64,000 bases of DNA from Tremella fuciformis. Taxonomy: Eukaryota > Basidiomycota > Tremellomycetes > Tremellales > Tremellaceae. Below, piece after piece: positions 32,051 to 43,511 of this stretch (its first letter is position 1; each line of letters begins with the position of its first letter). Where the stretch lies: assembly GCA_032768795.1 (NCBI GenBank), contig CP136497.1, positions 312,501 to 376,500 on the forward strand, written 5' to 3'. A program made the translations under genes and the position numbers. Under the pieces are notes generated by a model. That model was not told the origin of the DNA. It was given only the letters and a program-made list of their open reading frames with translations, and did no database searches.

Positions 32051-32764
32051 TCAAGCAACCCAGCTCGGCCTGTGCGCCTCGTCACACTCGACCTTTCTAG
32101 GATCGAACATGGCGATAAACTGCCTGTCAGCGAGTCTCCCTTGTCTTGTATGCCACTTGGACACACCTCCCGCCCGGCCTCCCCTACCCCGCTGCCTTCT
32201 GCACCCCCTGCAGGGCCGGCGAAGAGATCCGCTTCGGCGTAGACGCCCATCAGACTCCACCCTTGTATGCGGCGTATCAGGCCGCACAATAGGGAGACGG
32301 TCGATTTGCCGGAATCGTCGTGTAGCAGGATGGGATGATTGCGGGTATCGAGGATGACTCGCAAGGCATCATCGATACGTTGACGGCCTGCAGTATCCCA
32401 CAGATCCTGCCAATGAGCCCCGGACATACGAGCTGAGCAATACCCACGGCTTCTTTGGACAGATCATAGCGGTACAGTGTGACAGCAGTTTCGGTCACAA
32501 AGTCCGCCGAGTCGGGTCTGTATGGCTGGTCTCCCTCTACATACCTGCTATCAGCTCTACAGTATATCGCAGCCCTCAGAAGCCTGCTCACATGATGCCC
32601 TTGAGATGCAGCCCTCGCAGAAAGTTGAAATTACGCTTGTTCGGATGGCCTGAGCGGTAGACCCCAGGGGCGACAAGAGAGAAGTTGATGGGCGGTACAA
32701 CGACCGGCGGGGGCTGCAGAGGGTCGTAGCCGTCGCTCTTGACCAGTGGGATCGGGTAGGTCAT
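32051..32764 (-). CDS. Siw14/Oca-type dual-specificity phosphatase homologue lacking catalytic Cys
   Basis: Four exons: 32764-32592, 32544-32448, 32406-32167, 32119-32051, giving 192 aa. The fold is that of plant-and-fungi atypical phosphatases (Siw14, Oca1-6): NFSLVAPGVYRSGHPNKRNF at the front, ALRVILDTRNHPILLH before the active site, IRRIQGWSLMGVYAEADLFAG after it, and FIAMFDPRKV at the end. The active-site loop should read H-C-x5-R (HCxxGKHRTG in Siw14). Here it is HDDSGKSTVS: Asp replaces the nucleophilic Cys and the Arg is absent. Catalysis by the Cys mechanism is therefore not expected. Oca complexes contain several non-catalytic members, so a structural role in inositol pyrophosphate signalling is plausible. 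An ATG at 32836 would add 24 residues. Confidence 0.8.
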
Positions 32765-32935
32765 ATCTGCAATGTCGTAGCTGGCCAAAGTGCAGAGAGG
32801 AGAAGAATGGGAAGTCGTATGGTGGAGATGACTCATGAGGTTTACGTGACGCGAATGACTTTCGGTCGGCTCATTTACGAAACGCGTCTCTTTCCATCTT
32901 TATCTTTGATCTTTCCCAATGACCATCGGGGCGAG

Positions 32936-35276
32936 ATGGACGATGACACGACCGACATCGACGCGCAGATAGCGCAGCTGCAGGCGCTGAAAGCCAAAAA
33001 GCTGGCGAAAGCAGCTGCGGCGCGCGAGAGACAGGAGCGCGAAGATGCCAAGGTGTTGGTTGGGTCGACACCCACCAAGCCCAAGCGTGAGCAGCTCAGA
33101 TGCGTCTGCCAGTCCGAGCTGAAGTGATAGATCAGGCCCAACATGCCGACAATGATGCTGCTCCTCCCTCTCGCTCCGCTCAGCCGGTGTTCACGAAGGC
33201 TCCTCGGCCCCCTCGGCAGAGCCTCCCCGAGATACCGCTCAAGCCGAGCGCCAGCAACATGTCATCTTCCTTGGCGGCGATGAGGCGCTCGGTTTCTGGG
33301 TCAGAGGCCAAGAAAGCCCCCGCGATACGCTCAACGTCTTTCAGTCGTCCTGCCATTCCGGAAGCTGGGCCCTCTCGAACGAGACAGAGCAAAGGCAGCG
33401 AGGACGAGCTGGAACTCTACACGCCTGACGGGCAGGTCGAGCGGGACGCAGGTTCGCTGGCCATCGTCGAGAAGCTGGAGATGGGTCCGCGAGAGTTTGG
33501 GAGGGATCCGGAGGGCGAACATGTCTGGCGAGACTTGGAGCCCAACTCTGGGATCAGGCTGTCGTACGTTGCACCAGAATCTGCTGGCTGCATGTTTGAC
33601 AATCTAGAAAACGCGTTCTCCCTCATGACACTGTGCAAGATCATCTACGAGCACGCTACTACCTCCCACCATCGCTACTATATTCGGTGATTCGCCTCTC
33701 TCGAGATGGTGCGACGTATGATGTTCCTGTCGATGGCGATTGGATAACAATCGCCGTGGTGGCTGAACGGTCAGAGGTCCGAGTAAGCGGGACAAAGGAT
33801 GCCGATGACACTGGCGCCAACTCATCAGAGTCTGAAGGGGAGGCTGAAGCGTCAAAGACTGCCTCGAATGGGTATGCTCAACGCCGGAAGAAGGAGAAGC
33901 CAAAGGCGCGCAAGAGGGCGCCTCGCAAATACATTAACCTCAAACTATGCTCGATGCCGCCCAGGTCACAAACAAAGTCCGCTTCAGGACCATCGGGCGA
34001 TGCAATGCTGCAGCTGCTTCTGTTTGAGGCGGATGCCGTTGTCCTGGAGAAGGACGATGAGGGCGAAGAGGTCAAGAGCTATAGGGGAGGTAGCGGGGGA
34101 GCCTATGAGAAGTGGTGCAACCTCGCTGTCGGGAGTGTGATGGCGATACTCAATGCTCGCGTCTTGCGACCCCTCAGAGTATGTCAACACTGGGGGCGAG
34201 GATGCTGCAGCCCAGCTGATCACAGGCTGGGAAAGGCGCGCCGCATCCTCTCGCCTTGCCCCTTGCACTCAACCCGACCAGTGCGGACTCGATCATGCTC
34301 ATTGGCAACAGCCGGGATCTGGGATGCTGCTCGGCCATTCAGCGAGATGGGAACAGGTGCAGCACTTGGGTCGACTTGTAAGTGGCGCTCATTGACCGGC
34401 ATATGTGCTCATTCCCAGACGACAGAGTCAGGTATGCGAATACCATGTCCATGCAGCTGTGCAGCGAGGGCGAGCTGGTCGAGCGGAGTTTACAGCGAGG
34501 TGAGCGATTCGCACACACGTGTGGGATCCGGCTCATTGCAGTACTTCTTCTTTCGCCTTGTCCACACGGCCTATCAATGCCTTTCCGGGCGCCAAGCCTT
34601 CAAAAGCCAACTTCCAGAAGAAGACCGGTCTCTTGCCCGGCAACGGCGCTCATGCGGCACCACGCGGGCTGGACAACGGGGGCGGTGGCGCTACATATCT
34701 CGTTGGATCCGGTGTCGTACGCACTGACGGGGCGTCCGATGCTTCCAGTCTCAGGCGATTCGGGGACGAGCACCTGTCCGAAAAGCTCGGGAGTAAACGC
34801 GCAGAGAGGACGAGACGGAAAGCAGAGGAACGCGAGGCGGAAGCGGCACTTGGGCGGCTGCTCGAGAAGGACAGCAAGGGCACGACGGGGGCAAAGTACT
34901 TGTCGGCGATGAAGGCCATGCCAGGGACGAAGAGGCCGAGGGAGACGGATGATGGAGATATCAAGGAGGCCAAGAAAAAGCCGTTCTCGGCAGAAGCTAT
35001 CAAGTTGATTGGTTTCGATCCAACTCGACATGGCGCTGCAGGTGATGAGGATCAGGCGAAGAGGGTCAGCTGCCTCAGACATCAGGTCTCCAGCTAACAG
35101 TCCAGATGGCCAGCATCGCGCTGTTGAAGGAGAATGATAGGCCCGTCAAGCTGGGGAAGATACCTGGTGTAAGGGTGCCTAGTGTGCGACCGCCGGCATG
35201 GGCATTGGAGCAGCAGCAGGAGCAGGAAGTGACAGTAAAGGTGGACGGCTCGGATGATATGGTCGATCTGGAGTAG
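32936..35276 (+). CDS. MCM10: DNA replication initiation protein Mcm10
   Basis: Seven exons: 32936-33086, 33131-33560, 33608-34178, 34226-34377, 34419-34499, 34542-35064, 35106-35276; 692 aa. Mcm10 activates the CMG helicase and links it to polymerase alpha in the nucleus. An N-terminal coiled coil (IDAQIAQLQALKAKKLAK) is followed by a linker. The OB fold starts about residue 185 (SGIRLKRVLPHDTVQ, YYLPPSLLYSVI, YDVPVDGDWITIAV). The Mcm10 zinc finger follows: GCCSAIQRDGNRCSTWVD then QVCEYHVHAA, spread over three exons. The C-terminal part has AFPGAKPSKANFQKKTG and the family tail FSAEAIKLIGFDPTRHG and KLGKIPGVRVPS. It is longer than budding yeast Mcm10 (571 aa), mainly through acidic and basic inserts in the OB region. 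Confidence 0.92.
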
Positions 35277-35351
35277 TTTGTTGTATTGCATTTTGCATCG
35301 AGGGTGTGGGCATGCTTTCGCAGATGGACTGTCCAGACGGCCTGGACTCCT

Positions 35352-35903
35352 TCACTTCCTTGAGCTCTCCCCTTCTTCACCATTACTTTCTGCCTCGTCA
35401 TCGTCCACTGCTTCTCCGTCCGCCTTGCGCTTCTTCGATCTAGTCGTTGTCGAGTCGGCTGGCTTGGAGCCAATCACAGTCATGTTGAAGCTGAGCTGGC
35501 GACGTCATCCTTCTGCCCGGCTTAAGGTTGTTCAGGCGGTTTGCGCACCTGTACCTGCACGGATTCGCCACCTCGTGTGGACAATGGCAGTTCGAGCTTC
35601 TTCGACAGGCTCCAGCCATACGACCTGCCCATCAACGTTGTCTTCTCACCGTTGCATGACTGACCCCGAAGAGAACCTCTGAGGGTGCATGACAAGCTCT
35701 GCGATGCTTGAGCCGTCTTCGTTGCTGATTTCGAGTCCCTTAGACTGGGCGAACTCGTTGAACTTGGCGAGAGTCATCGAAGCGCCCTTCCCCTTGCTTC
35801 CTTGGGCGTCTTGCTGCACAGCGTCTCCAGGAGTCGTATCTTTCTCACTCGGAGTAGTCTTGGCCTTCTGTCCTCTCCTCGCGGCCTTCTTTGTACGAGT
35901 CAT
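35352..35903 (-). CDS. Small highly charged protein, probably nuclear
   Basis: Three exons (35903-35677, 35624-35549, 35495-35352) give 148 aa. The N-terminus is a basic tail (MTRTKKAARRGQKAKTT). A small folded-looking part follows (MTLAKFNEFAQSKGLEI, MHPQRSYGWSLSKKLELPL, SVQVQLSFNMTVIGSK), then a basic RSKKRKADG and an acidic DDDEAESNGEEGE end. The middle strands with alternating hydrophobics suggest a small beta domain. The spliced frame is conserved-looking across the junctions, so I believe it is real, but I do not recognise the family. It converges with MCM10, 75 bases apart. Confidence 0.65.
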
Positions 35904-36095
35904 ACTGCCAGCAAAACTCAGAGATGAGGACGTGAGTAAACTAGGTAGATCGTGCAGGAAAGTGCGCGATAGGGCGTAGCTCGTTATTTCAATTCTTTTT
36001 TAGCTCTGAATTTCTAATCAGGTATTCAAGTTATTGGTTCTCAGGCAATTTGGAAAACCTAATGCAATTCCTTGTTCTTTGGTTCCGTTAGACAT

Positions 36096-36116
36096 GGGGG
36101 GGTGGGACACCCCCCC
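36096..36116. repeat. Hairpin of seven G and seven C
   Basis: GGGGGGG at 36096-36102 and CCCCCCC at 36110-36116 can pair around a 7-base loop. A second run of seven C follows at 36121-36127. Confidence 0.7.
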
Positions 36117-36129
36117 AAGACCCCCCCTT

Positions 36130-36143
36130 GCGCCTAGCGGCGC
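36130..36143. repeat. Perfect hairpin GCGCC-TAGC-GGCGC
   Basis: Five-base stem with four-base loop, 14 bases after the C-run hairpin. Confidence 0.7.
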
Positions 36144-36169
36144 AGCCATCGCAGCCCTTACGGGTCAAG

Positions 36170-36188
36170 CATCCGGCAAAGCCGGATG
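36170..36188. repeat. Perfect 8-bp hairpin CATCCGGC-AAA-GCCGGATG
   Basis: Eight-base perfect stem closed by an AAA loop; third hairpin within 95 bases. Confidence 0.8.
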
Positions 36189-36253
36189 TACTGTAGAACA
36201 TTGATTAGTTGCAAGCTAAAGCACTTCATCAAGAGATGCGCAAGTGCTTGTTG

Positions 36254-36299
36254 GGCATGCTAGGCTGATCAGATGATCATAGGCATGCCAAGCTGGTCA
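36254..36299 (+). repeat. Two 18-nt direct repeats, period 28
   Basis: Copies at 36254-36271 and 36282-36299 share 15 of 18 positions and both begin GGCATGC and end TCA. They are in the same island as the hairpins. Confidence 0.65.
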
Positions 36300-37036
36300 C
36301 AGGGGCTATGTCACAGCTGCCACCTGGCAAGCCTATTGCAGTCTTGTCAGACTTGCGCTATTGTAACCATTTTGGTGCAATGATAGGGCAGGGTATGGCA
36401 GTAGCTATGTAGGCGATTGGTTCTGCTACAGAGATCATTCCATGCATCAGCCTCATGCATAGATCTTTATTCTCTGATGAAAGGCAATTTGGCAAGGACA
36501 CAATGCATATTAGGATTGTGCTGATGAAATCAGAATGGCCGGAATTTTCTTATTTAATTCCCCCATTTACCGTTTTCGTTCCAGGGACACCCGCAGAAAT
36601 TCGCCCCGTAAGAGCTACGCTGACTAGTTGGTCACCAGGAGATGGAGGTCAGTGCGTTGTCTGTGGTGATGTCAGGCAGGAGGTCAGTGCGCAGCACATC
36701 CCGACTCCTCCTTCGCCACCATCTTACACTAGCTTGTGCTCTTTCCTGTTGTTCACTTCGTCTTGTACTATTCACCTCGCAGATCAAGTATTGACGAGGA
36801 GCTGACCTGCTGCCTAAATGCTCCTCCCACCATTGCCGGCTGGTGATCTCCGACTCTCCGGCACGCTTGACTGCGCGACGAGTCCACCAACGTTTCAACG
36901 CTGACCTGTCCATCGCCATCGCTCGAGATCGACCATTCTAGACACTCGAGCATTGTTCCTCATGCTGGCGACATAGGTAACGCTACGACCAGACACCATA
37001 CTCCGTCCAATAGTCTTGCTTTCCCGATCTGGCACG

Positions 37037-40000
37037 ATGCGGTCCCTCATCTTCGCCGCCATAGCCCCCCTTGTCCTCGCATCTAGCAACCCCTTGAACC
37101 TCATTCAACGCTCAGCATCTATCATCGAATCGACGAGCTCCACATCTTCTGCAAACAGCTCTCTGCTCGTGCCGCCGCGCCGAAGACCGGGGACCGATCC
37201 CGATGGCTGCCCGCCCTGCTTCAACTGTCTTCTCCCAGCATTCCATTGTGGCAATGCTGGCGAGTGCAACCCGTATGACGGCCAGTGTCGGTGTCCACCA
37301 GGATTTGGCGGGCAAGACTGCTTGACACCATGTCAGCTTCGAAATTCCGGTACGGATTGAAGCTGATGATCAGTATGCGGCGCGTTGACCGACGGCGATG
37401 AGCGGTTCCCCCGCCCGGATGGCGAGCTGTGCGATTGCAAAGAAGGTTGGGCGGGCATCAACTGCAATGGTGATTCCAAAGATATTTATCATGAGCTTTG
37501 ATTGGAGGCTGACGACCAGTCTGCGAGAAAGACTCGGCGTGCAAAGACTTCAAGGGCCGATTCCCTTCTTCGCCCGATGGTGGCGATTCCGATACCGAGG
37601 ACGATATGGTCTGCTACAAGGGGGGTCTGGCCGTGGAGCAGAATTTCCAGATGTGCGATGTCACGAATCGCAAGATCATCGATACGATTCCCGACAACAA
37701 GCCTCCGCAAGTCACTTTCTCCTGTACTGCCGATGGCCCGTCCTCCAATCTCACGCGATCGCGACATGGCTCGGCCGAGTGGACTCATCCCCTTCTGCAG
37801 ACCCTGCAAGGCAGTGATGTTGGAGATGCCGCTATGGGAACGTGCGAATTCCAATTCTGGGTCGACCGCATCCAGTCGTTCTACTGCAACCTCAAAGAGT
37901 GCTCCTGGCAGGGCAGGGACTCGTACGATTCGAACCAGACCAACTATCGATGTGAGAAGATCGAGTGCGCGTGTGTTCCCGGGCGCTTCCTATGCGGAGA
38001 AGACGGCTCGGTCAACATTGACGATTTCTTGGCAGAGGAGGTCAAAGGTCCGGGCAGCTTCAACTGCATATCTGGCAAAGGTTGCTCGTTCGAGGAGCCT
38101 GCCATGAATCAGCTCATCAACGACGTGTTCGGCGACAAGGCAATCACGCTCAACTGTGACTCTGGAGAATGTCTCCACTACACCCAAGTGCCCGGATATA
38201 CTAGGCCTGCCCCGCCAGACAACTCGCTGCTCGTCGGACTGAGTGCCGGTGCTGCCCTAGCTGTCTTTATCCTCATGTGCTTTGGTAAGCTGCCCATCCA
38301 ACATGGACCTCAGCTCATATCCAGCTCTGTGGTATATTGGGCACTCTCGCCGATCAGAAAACTTCGGCGGCGTCAAGCTGCCCGAGGATGAGGCGGCCAA
38401 GCTTATGACCGATCACGTCCCGGCTACTCTGCACTTCTCCAACATCTCGTATGCCCTTTCCAGCGGGAAGCAGGTCCTCTCGCACATCACAGGCACTGTG
38501 CGTCCAGGCGAACTGCTTGCCATAATGGGCGCATCGGGTGCAGGCAAATCGACTCTCCTCGACATCCTCGCTCGGAAAGCCAAGACTGGTCATATCACCG
38601 GCGACTTGTTTGTCAACGGCAAGGACGTCCCGGACGAGGCTACATACCGCCGAGTCGTCGGCTACGTCGACCAGGAGGACACCCTTCTCTCCACTCTCAC
38701 GGTATACGAAGCAGTCCTCTACTCCGCCCTCCTTCGTTTGCCGAGAGACATGTCGTACCAGGCCAAAGTCTTCCGAACGCTCGAGACCATGAACGAGCTA
38801 GGCATTCTCGGAATCAAGGACTCCAGGATAGGCGAATCGGGCAAGCGATCCATCTCTGGCGGAGAGAAGCGGCGCGTCTCGATTGCCTGCGAGCTCGTTA
38901 CTGGCCCTTCTATCCTCTTCCTGGACGAGCCTACCTCTGGTCTCGACTCGTACAATGCTTACAATGTCATCGACAGTCTCAAGACGCTGGCGAAGCAGTA
39001 CAACCGCACTGTCATTTTCACTATCCACCAACCGCAATCGAATATCGTTGCCTTGTTTGACAGACTCTTGCTTCTCGCCAAGGGACAACTGGTTTACTCC
39101 GGCGAGAGCCAGCGTGCCCAGCAGCATTTCGAGCGAATCGGGCATACTTGCCCGCCGGGGTACAACATCGCCGACTACCTCATCGACCTGACTGTAGAAG
39201 CCGCCGGCGACCATCGTCAGCCGAAGGCAAATGGCAAGACAAACGGACATCTCACTCCAGCTAGTCGTGCATCCCCCATCGATGCTGAAGGTGGTTTCGC
39301 TCGATCGGCCGCCGCATCATCTTCGGCCTCTGCGCAGGTCGATGTCGATGACGATGAGGACGAGCAGGAGGCGCCGAAGCCAACCGTAGTAGGCGAGATC
39401 AAACGTAAAGCCCAGCAACTCCTGGGCGCGTTCACAGCACCTTCAAGCACCCCCTCCGGTGCGTCTACGCCGACCGACACTCGCTCTGTGCCCGAAAAGC
39501 TTGCATCGCTCGTGCTTGCTGCTCGTGCCAGCGATGACGCCAAGATAGTTGAGGCTGAGATCACCCGTATTCAGCAAGGTCTGGATCCTGATGGGCGCTA
39601 TGCTGGTGATGCGAGAGACTTGGGCGAACTGCGCGGTTACTCCAAAGCAAGCTGGGGCAGGCAGTTCATTCTGCTTAGCGGACGCGCGTTCAAGAATCTC
39701 TATCGCAATCCGCTGTTGATGGCTACACATTACGCGGTGGCCATTGCAGTGGCCCTCATTTGTGGTTTCTTCTTCTATCACGTTACAAATGACATCCCGG
39801 GCTTCCAGTGAGTGTCGATTTGAGGTAGAGGAGGAAGTAGCCAGGCTGACGAGTAGAAACCGTCTTGGCCTGTTCTTATTCATACTCAGCTTGTTTGGCT
39901 TCTCGTGTCTCTCGTCACTTGGCATCTTTGCGAATGAGCGAGTGCTGTTCATGCGCGAGCGGTGGGTCTAGAGGTCCTGCGAAAAGGGATGTACTGAATG

Positions 40001-40663
40001 CCAGGGCCAATGGGTACTACCAGCCCTCGTCGTATTTCCTCTCCAAGGTAATGTTCGACATCATTCCGCTGCGCGTCATCCCGCCGTTCGTGCTTGGTTC
40101 CATCGTCTACGGTCTTGCTGGACTCAATCCCGACGTCGCTTGCTTCTGGAAGTTCATCATGACTCTTGTGCTTTTCAACCTGGCCGCGAGCAGCATTGTC
40201 CTGTTCCTCAGCGTCGCAATCAGCGATCTCGGCTTGGCCAATCTCCTTGGAAGCTTGGTCATGCTGTACAAGTCAGCTTCTCGAAGCGTTAAGAGGTCGA
40301 AGCTGACGCTCAGCCTTCTCTTCGCTGGTCTGCTCATGAACTACGACCGAGTCCCCGACGGGTTGAAGTGGCTTCAGACCCTTTCATTCTTCCACGCTGG
40401 GTATGAGGCGCTCTTGGTCAACGAGCTGAGGTACCTCCAGCTCGTGGAGAGGAAGTTTGGCCTGGACATTCAGGTGCCAAGCGCAACCAGTGAGCGTGTT
40501 CTGTGCCCGGTGCTAGCAGATCTGACTCCCAGTCCTCTCGTCGTTCGGCTTCCACGCTCAAGCGTTCTGGTTCCCCGACACTGCCCTGCTGGGCATCGTC
40601 TTTGGCATCTTCCTCTTGTTGAGCTACCTCGTGCTCGAGTTCTTTGTCAAGGAGAGGCGATGA
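37037..40663 (+). CDS. ADP1: ABC transporter of the ABCG/ADP1 group
   Basis: Eight exons: 37037-37331, 37374-37469, 37520-38284, 38325-39807, 39857-39961, 40005-40271, 40314-40489, 40533-40663; 1105 aa. Signal peptide ([17 protein letters not shown]), then a long Cys-rich lumenal region with EGF-like spacing ([32 protein letters not shown]) and N-glycosylation sites, one membrane segment near residue 400, and an ABC domain. Walker A is GASGAGKST, the signature [10 protein letters not shown], Walker [13 protein letters not shown] with HQPQS as the H-loop. A Ser/Thr/Asp-rich linker of about 130 residues leads to the ABC2 membrane domain ([17 protein letters not shown] to [15 protein letters not shown]). 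Order and length match yeast Adp1 (1049 aa), a half-size transporter of unknown substrate. Confidence 0.93.
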
Positions 40664-41013
40664 GTGGCGTGTCGACACGTATACATTGTATCATCTAATC
40701 GAGATCACACAGCATGCATACCATGATTGGACAGAGTGACTGTGAATCCCCCACTCTGGTCCACGTGCAAGGGTGGGGGAGTGGGGAATGATGTCGCACG
40801 TCGCTCTGTCTTTGCGTGATGAACGAGCATCACATCGGCGACAACAATATCATACTTGTACATTCACTGCATCGGCATTGAGAGGACCATGTACATCAGC
40901 ACGACATAGCATAAGCGTCATTCGGCTTCGCCTCACACACTCGACCGATCCGAGTGTGATCAGCCCCGAGTTACTGTACAGTCAACCAGCCCATCTCGAC
41001 AATTCATTTCAAG
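40664..41013. other. Intergenic with a possible 3' hairpin
   Basis: 350 bases. CCCCACTC (40749-40756) and GAGTGGGG (40779-40786) form a perfect 8-bp inverted repeat around a loop containing CACGTG, about 85 bases after the ADP1 stop. It could shape the 3' UTR; function unknown. The rest holds the promoter of the next gene. Confidence 0.4.
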
Positions 41014-43511
41014 ATGTTACCACCGCCAGCAGGATCGCGGCAGAACTCGTACGCCTACAACCTGCCGCACACCCTTCCGCGCCAGATCTCGCGCCACCTC
41101 TCCAGCCTGTCCATCGGGTCGAGGATACCGAGCAACCCGTGGCACTCCGTCTCCAGGCAGCCCGGCCCAGACTTGGATGCGGAGGACTTTGAGATGCCCG
41201 ACGACGAAGAGGAGAATGGGATGAACGACGAAGAGAGAGGGCTGGAGGAGACGCTGGAGAAGCTTGGTCTGGGCGCTTACCACTGGAGATTGCTTGTGAG
41301 CTGCCACTTCACCTCTTGAGTGTGAGTCAGCTCATGTGCAGGCGTTGTGCGGTTTCGGGTGGATGAGCGATAATTCCGCATTGCAATGTATAGGTGGGCT
41401 CATCGCAATACGTAGCCCACAAGACTTTAGATACAGCAGATGTGAGATGGTCGATGGGGAGGGCTGACGCATAGCTGTAATTCTACCCCGGGTGCAGGTC
41501 CACTGGGACCTCTCGGCCCGCGTGGTCGGCCTCGTATCAGCCTCAGCTATGGCCGGGGTGAGCTTCTCGTCTTTGTCACAGTGGAGGGGTGACTGATGGC
41601 AGATGATGATCGGCGCGGTGGGATGGGGCGTAGTGTCGGACCTCCTAGGTCGAGCGCTGCCGTTTAATTCGACCCTCTTTCTCACTGCTGTGTTTGGGAT
41701 TGCGGCGAGTTTTGCACCTACTTTTGGGACACTCTGTCTTTGTCTATTCTTCCTGGGTACGGCAGTAGGGTGAGCCTCTCGCATTAGACTACGCGAGGCG
41801 TGGCACTCCGCAGCATGATACACCTCATGGGTGACGGGGTCCGGCTGACCCGCAGCGGATCTATGCCCACGGACGGAACTCTCTTCCTCGAGAACCTTCC
41901 GCATAGCAAGCAATACCTCCTCACCCTCCTCTCGGTGTTCTTCGGCCTAGGCGCCGTCCTCTCCTCCACTGTCAGCTATGTCTTCTTGCCCGGAGCCAGC
42001 TGTCGGCACGCGGAAGGGTGCGATGTTGACGGAGGGGCGAACGACGGCTGGCGAAGAGTCCTCTTTGTCCTCGGCCTCGTCGTGAGTTGCCCCTATTTTC
42101 GACTCTGAGTCACTGACTTAGTGTAGAACCTCGCCTGCGCCCTGATGCGGTGGTTCTTGTTTCGGCTGCACGAGTCGCCTCGGTATCTCGTCTCAAATGG
42201 CAGGGAAGCAGACGCGGTCGTCGCGCTCAGGGCGATTGCCACGTTCAACGATCACGACATCGATATACAAGAAGCCGACGTGCAGTGCAACGAGGCGGAA
42301 CAAGTCGCGTCCCCGACTGATAAGCTGGAAGATCCCTCGTCTGAGCGACCATCGCCTCGCCTCTTGCCACCCTCCGACCGGTCTCGGGATCAGTCCGCCG
42401 ATGACTCTGCAGGATCGGGTAGTAGGACAAAGTACGATTCGGTCGGGATGGGTGCTGCGCCCGCTCCAAGGTCCCAGCCTCTCCGCCATGGCTCGGCCTT
42501 TTACACCAACCCTGATCTGAACAACGGGCAAGCCAATGCGTTTGACGAGGCCTTTGGCGCAGCTCAACAGGAAGAACAGGCAGGGTTGATGAATGGGGAG
42601 ATAAAGGGCCAGTCCGCCGATGTAGACGCGGCGACGGAGGGCAGCTGGCTGGAGAGTTGGAAGACGCAGATGGGAAAGCTGTTCGTGCCGCAGTGGCGGC
42701 GCACGGTTGTTCTCATGTGGATCATCTGGGGCAGCATGTCATTTGGTAAGTCCCACTGTTCAAGGCGCTATCCTTCGCTATGCTTATGCTAGCGTACACG
42801 ATGTTCAATGTCTGGCTTCCGGCCGTGCTGGAGAGCCGTGCGACGGGCGAAGGGGACGAAGCTATCAAAGAGGCTCTAATGGAGTTTGTGTTGTATTCTC
42901 GTGAGCAGCTGCACTAGTTCACTCGAAGAGCTGACGATCAGTCGCTGGCTGTCCTGGCTCTATCGTGAGTCCGACTAGGGTATCCTCGTCGAGTGATGTG
43001 GCTGAGCTCAGATTGGCGCCTGGATGATCCAGACGTCTCTGGGCCGGCGGAAATCGCTCGCGATATGTACCATCGCCACTGCCCTGTCCACATTCGCATT
43101 CATCCGCGTCGACGCCAACTGGGCCGTCATCACGAGTAGCATGGTCATCGCCCTCGCGGCGACGGCCATGTACGCGGTGCTGTGTGAGCTGCTTGTTGAA
43201 TTGGAGGCAAAGCTGACGAGTAGACGGCATGACCCCCGAGACTTTCGGTACTTCTATCCGCGGGACGGCGTGCGGGACCTCTGCGGCCTTGTCGCGCTTG
43301 TGAGTTTGCTTCATTGAGCCCAGGTATCCGCTTATGGGGAAGGACCGGCATTCTCGCGCCTGTCATTGCTGGCGGTCTTCTCACGGTCAGCCCGTCTCTG
43401 CCTGTCTTTACGGCCGCAGCTATATTCGTGGTGACGGCTGCGTGTTCTCTCGCACTGCCGTTTGAGAGGGTGGCAGAGGGCAAGAGCAAGGGCGGGGCGT
43501 TGATGCATTAG
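41014..43511 (+). CDS. SV2/SVOP-like MFS transporter
   Basis: About ten short exons, ATG 41014 to TAG 43511. The N-terminal tail of about 85 residues (Ser-rich, then acidic with EEENGMNDEERGLEETLEKLGLG) leads into GAYHWRLLALCGFGWMSDN, the typical start of SV2/SVOP-type sugar-porter relatives. Other marks: MMIGAVGWGVVSDLLGR in loop 2-3, PTDGTLFLENLP before segment five, FRLHESPRYL before the central loop, and TPETFGTSIRGTACGTSAALSR near the end. The central loop is long (about 170 residues) and Ser/Asp-rich. The last junction is uncertain: the conserved TGILAPVIAG is reached only by an intron with donor GTGAGT near 43299 and acceptor GGGAAG; the nearer CCCAG would break the frame. Substrate unknown. 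Confidence 0.83.

Larger units (their letters stand above)
35904..37036. other. AT-richer intergenic island with hairpins and direct repeats
   Basis: About 35990-36620 is clearly lower in GC than the rest of the window and has no credible ORF. It starts after a T-rich TTTCAATTCTTTTTTAG and contains three perfect hairpins and two direct repeats (listed separately). The last 400 bases are ordinary GC-richer sequence and probably form the promoter of the ABC transporter. The island looks like an inserted or degenerate non-autonomous mobile element, but no transposase, target-site duplication or terminal inverted repeat was identified. Confidence 0.55.

Noticed and set aside
36455..36805. 116-codon plus-strand ORF in the AT-richer island
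   Set aside because: No domain, atypical composition, and it runs from the island into GC-richer flank; likely chance.
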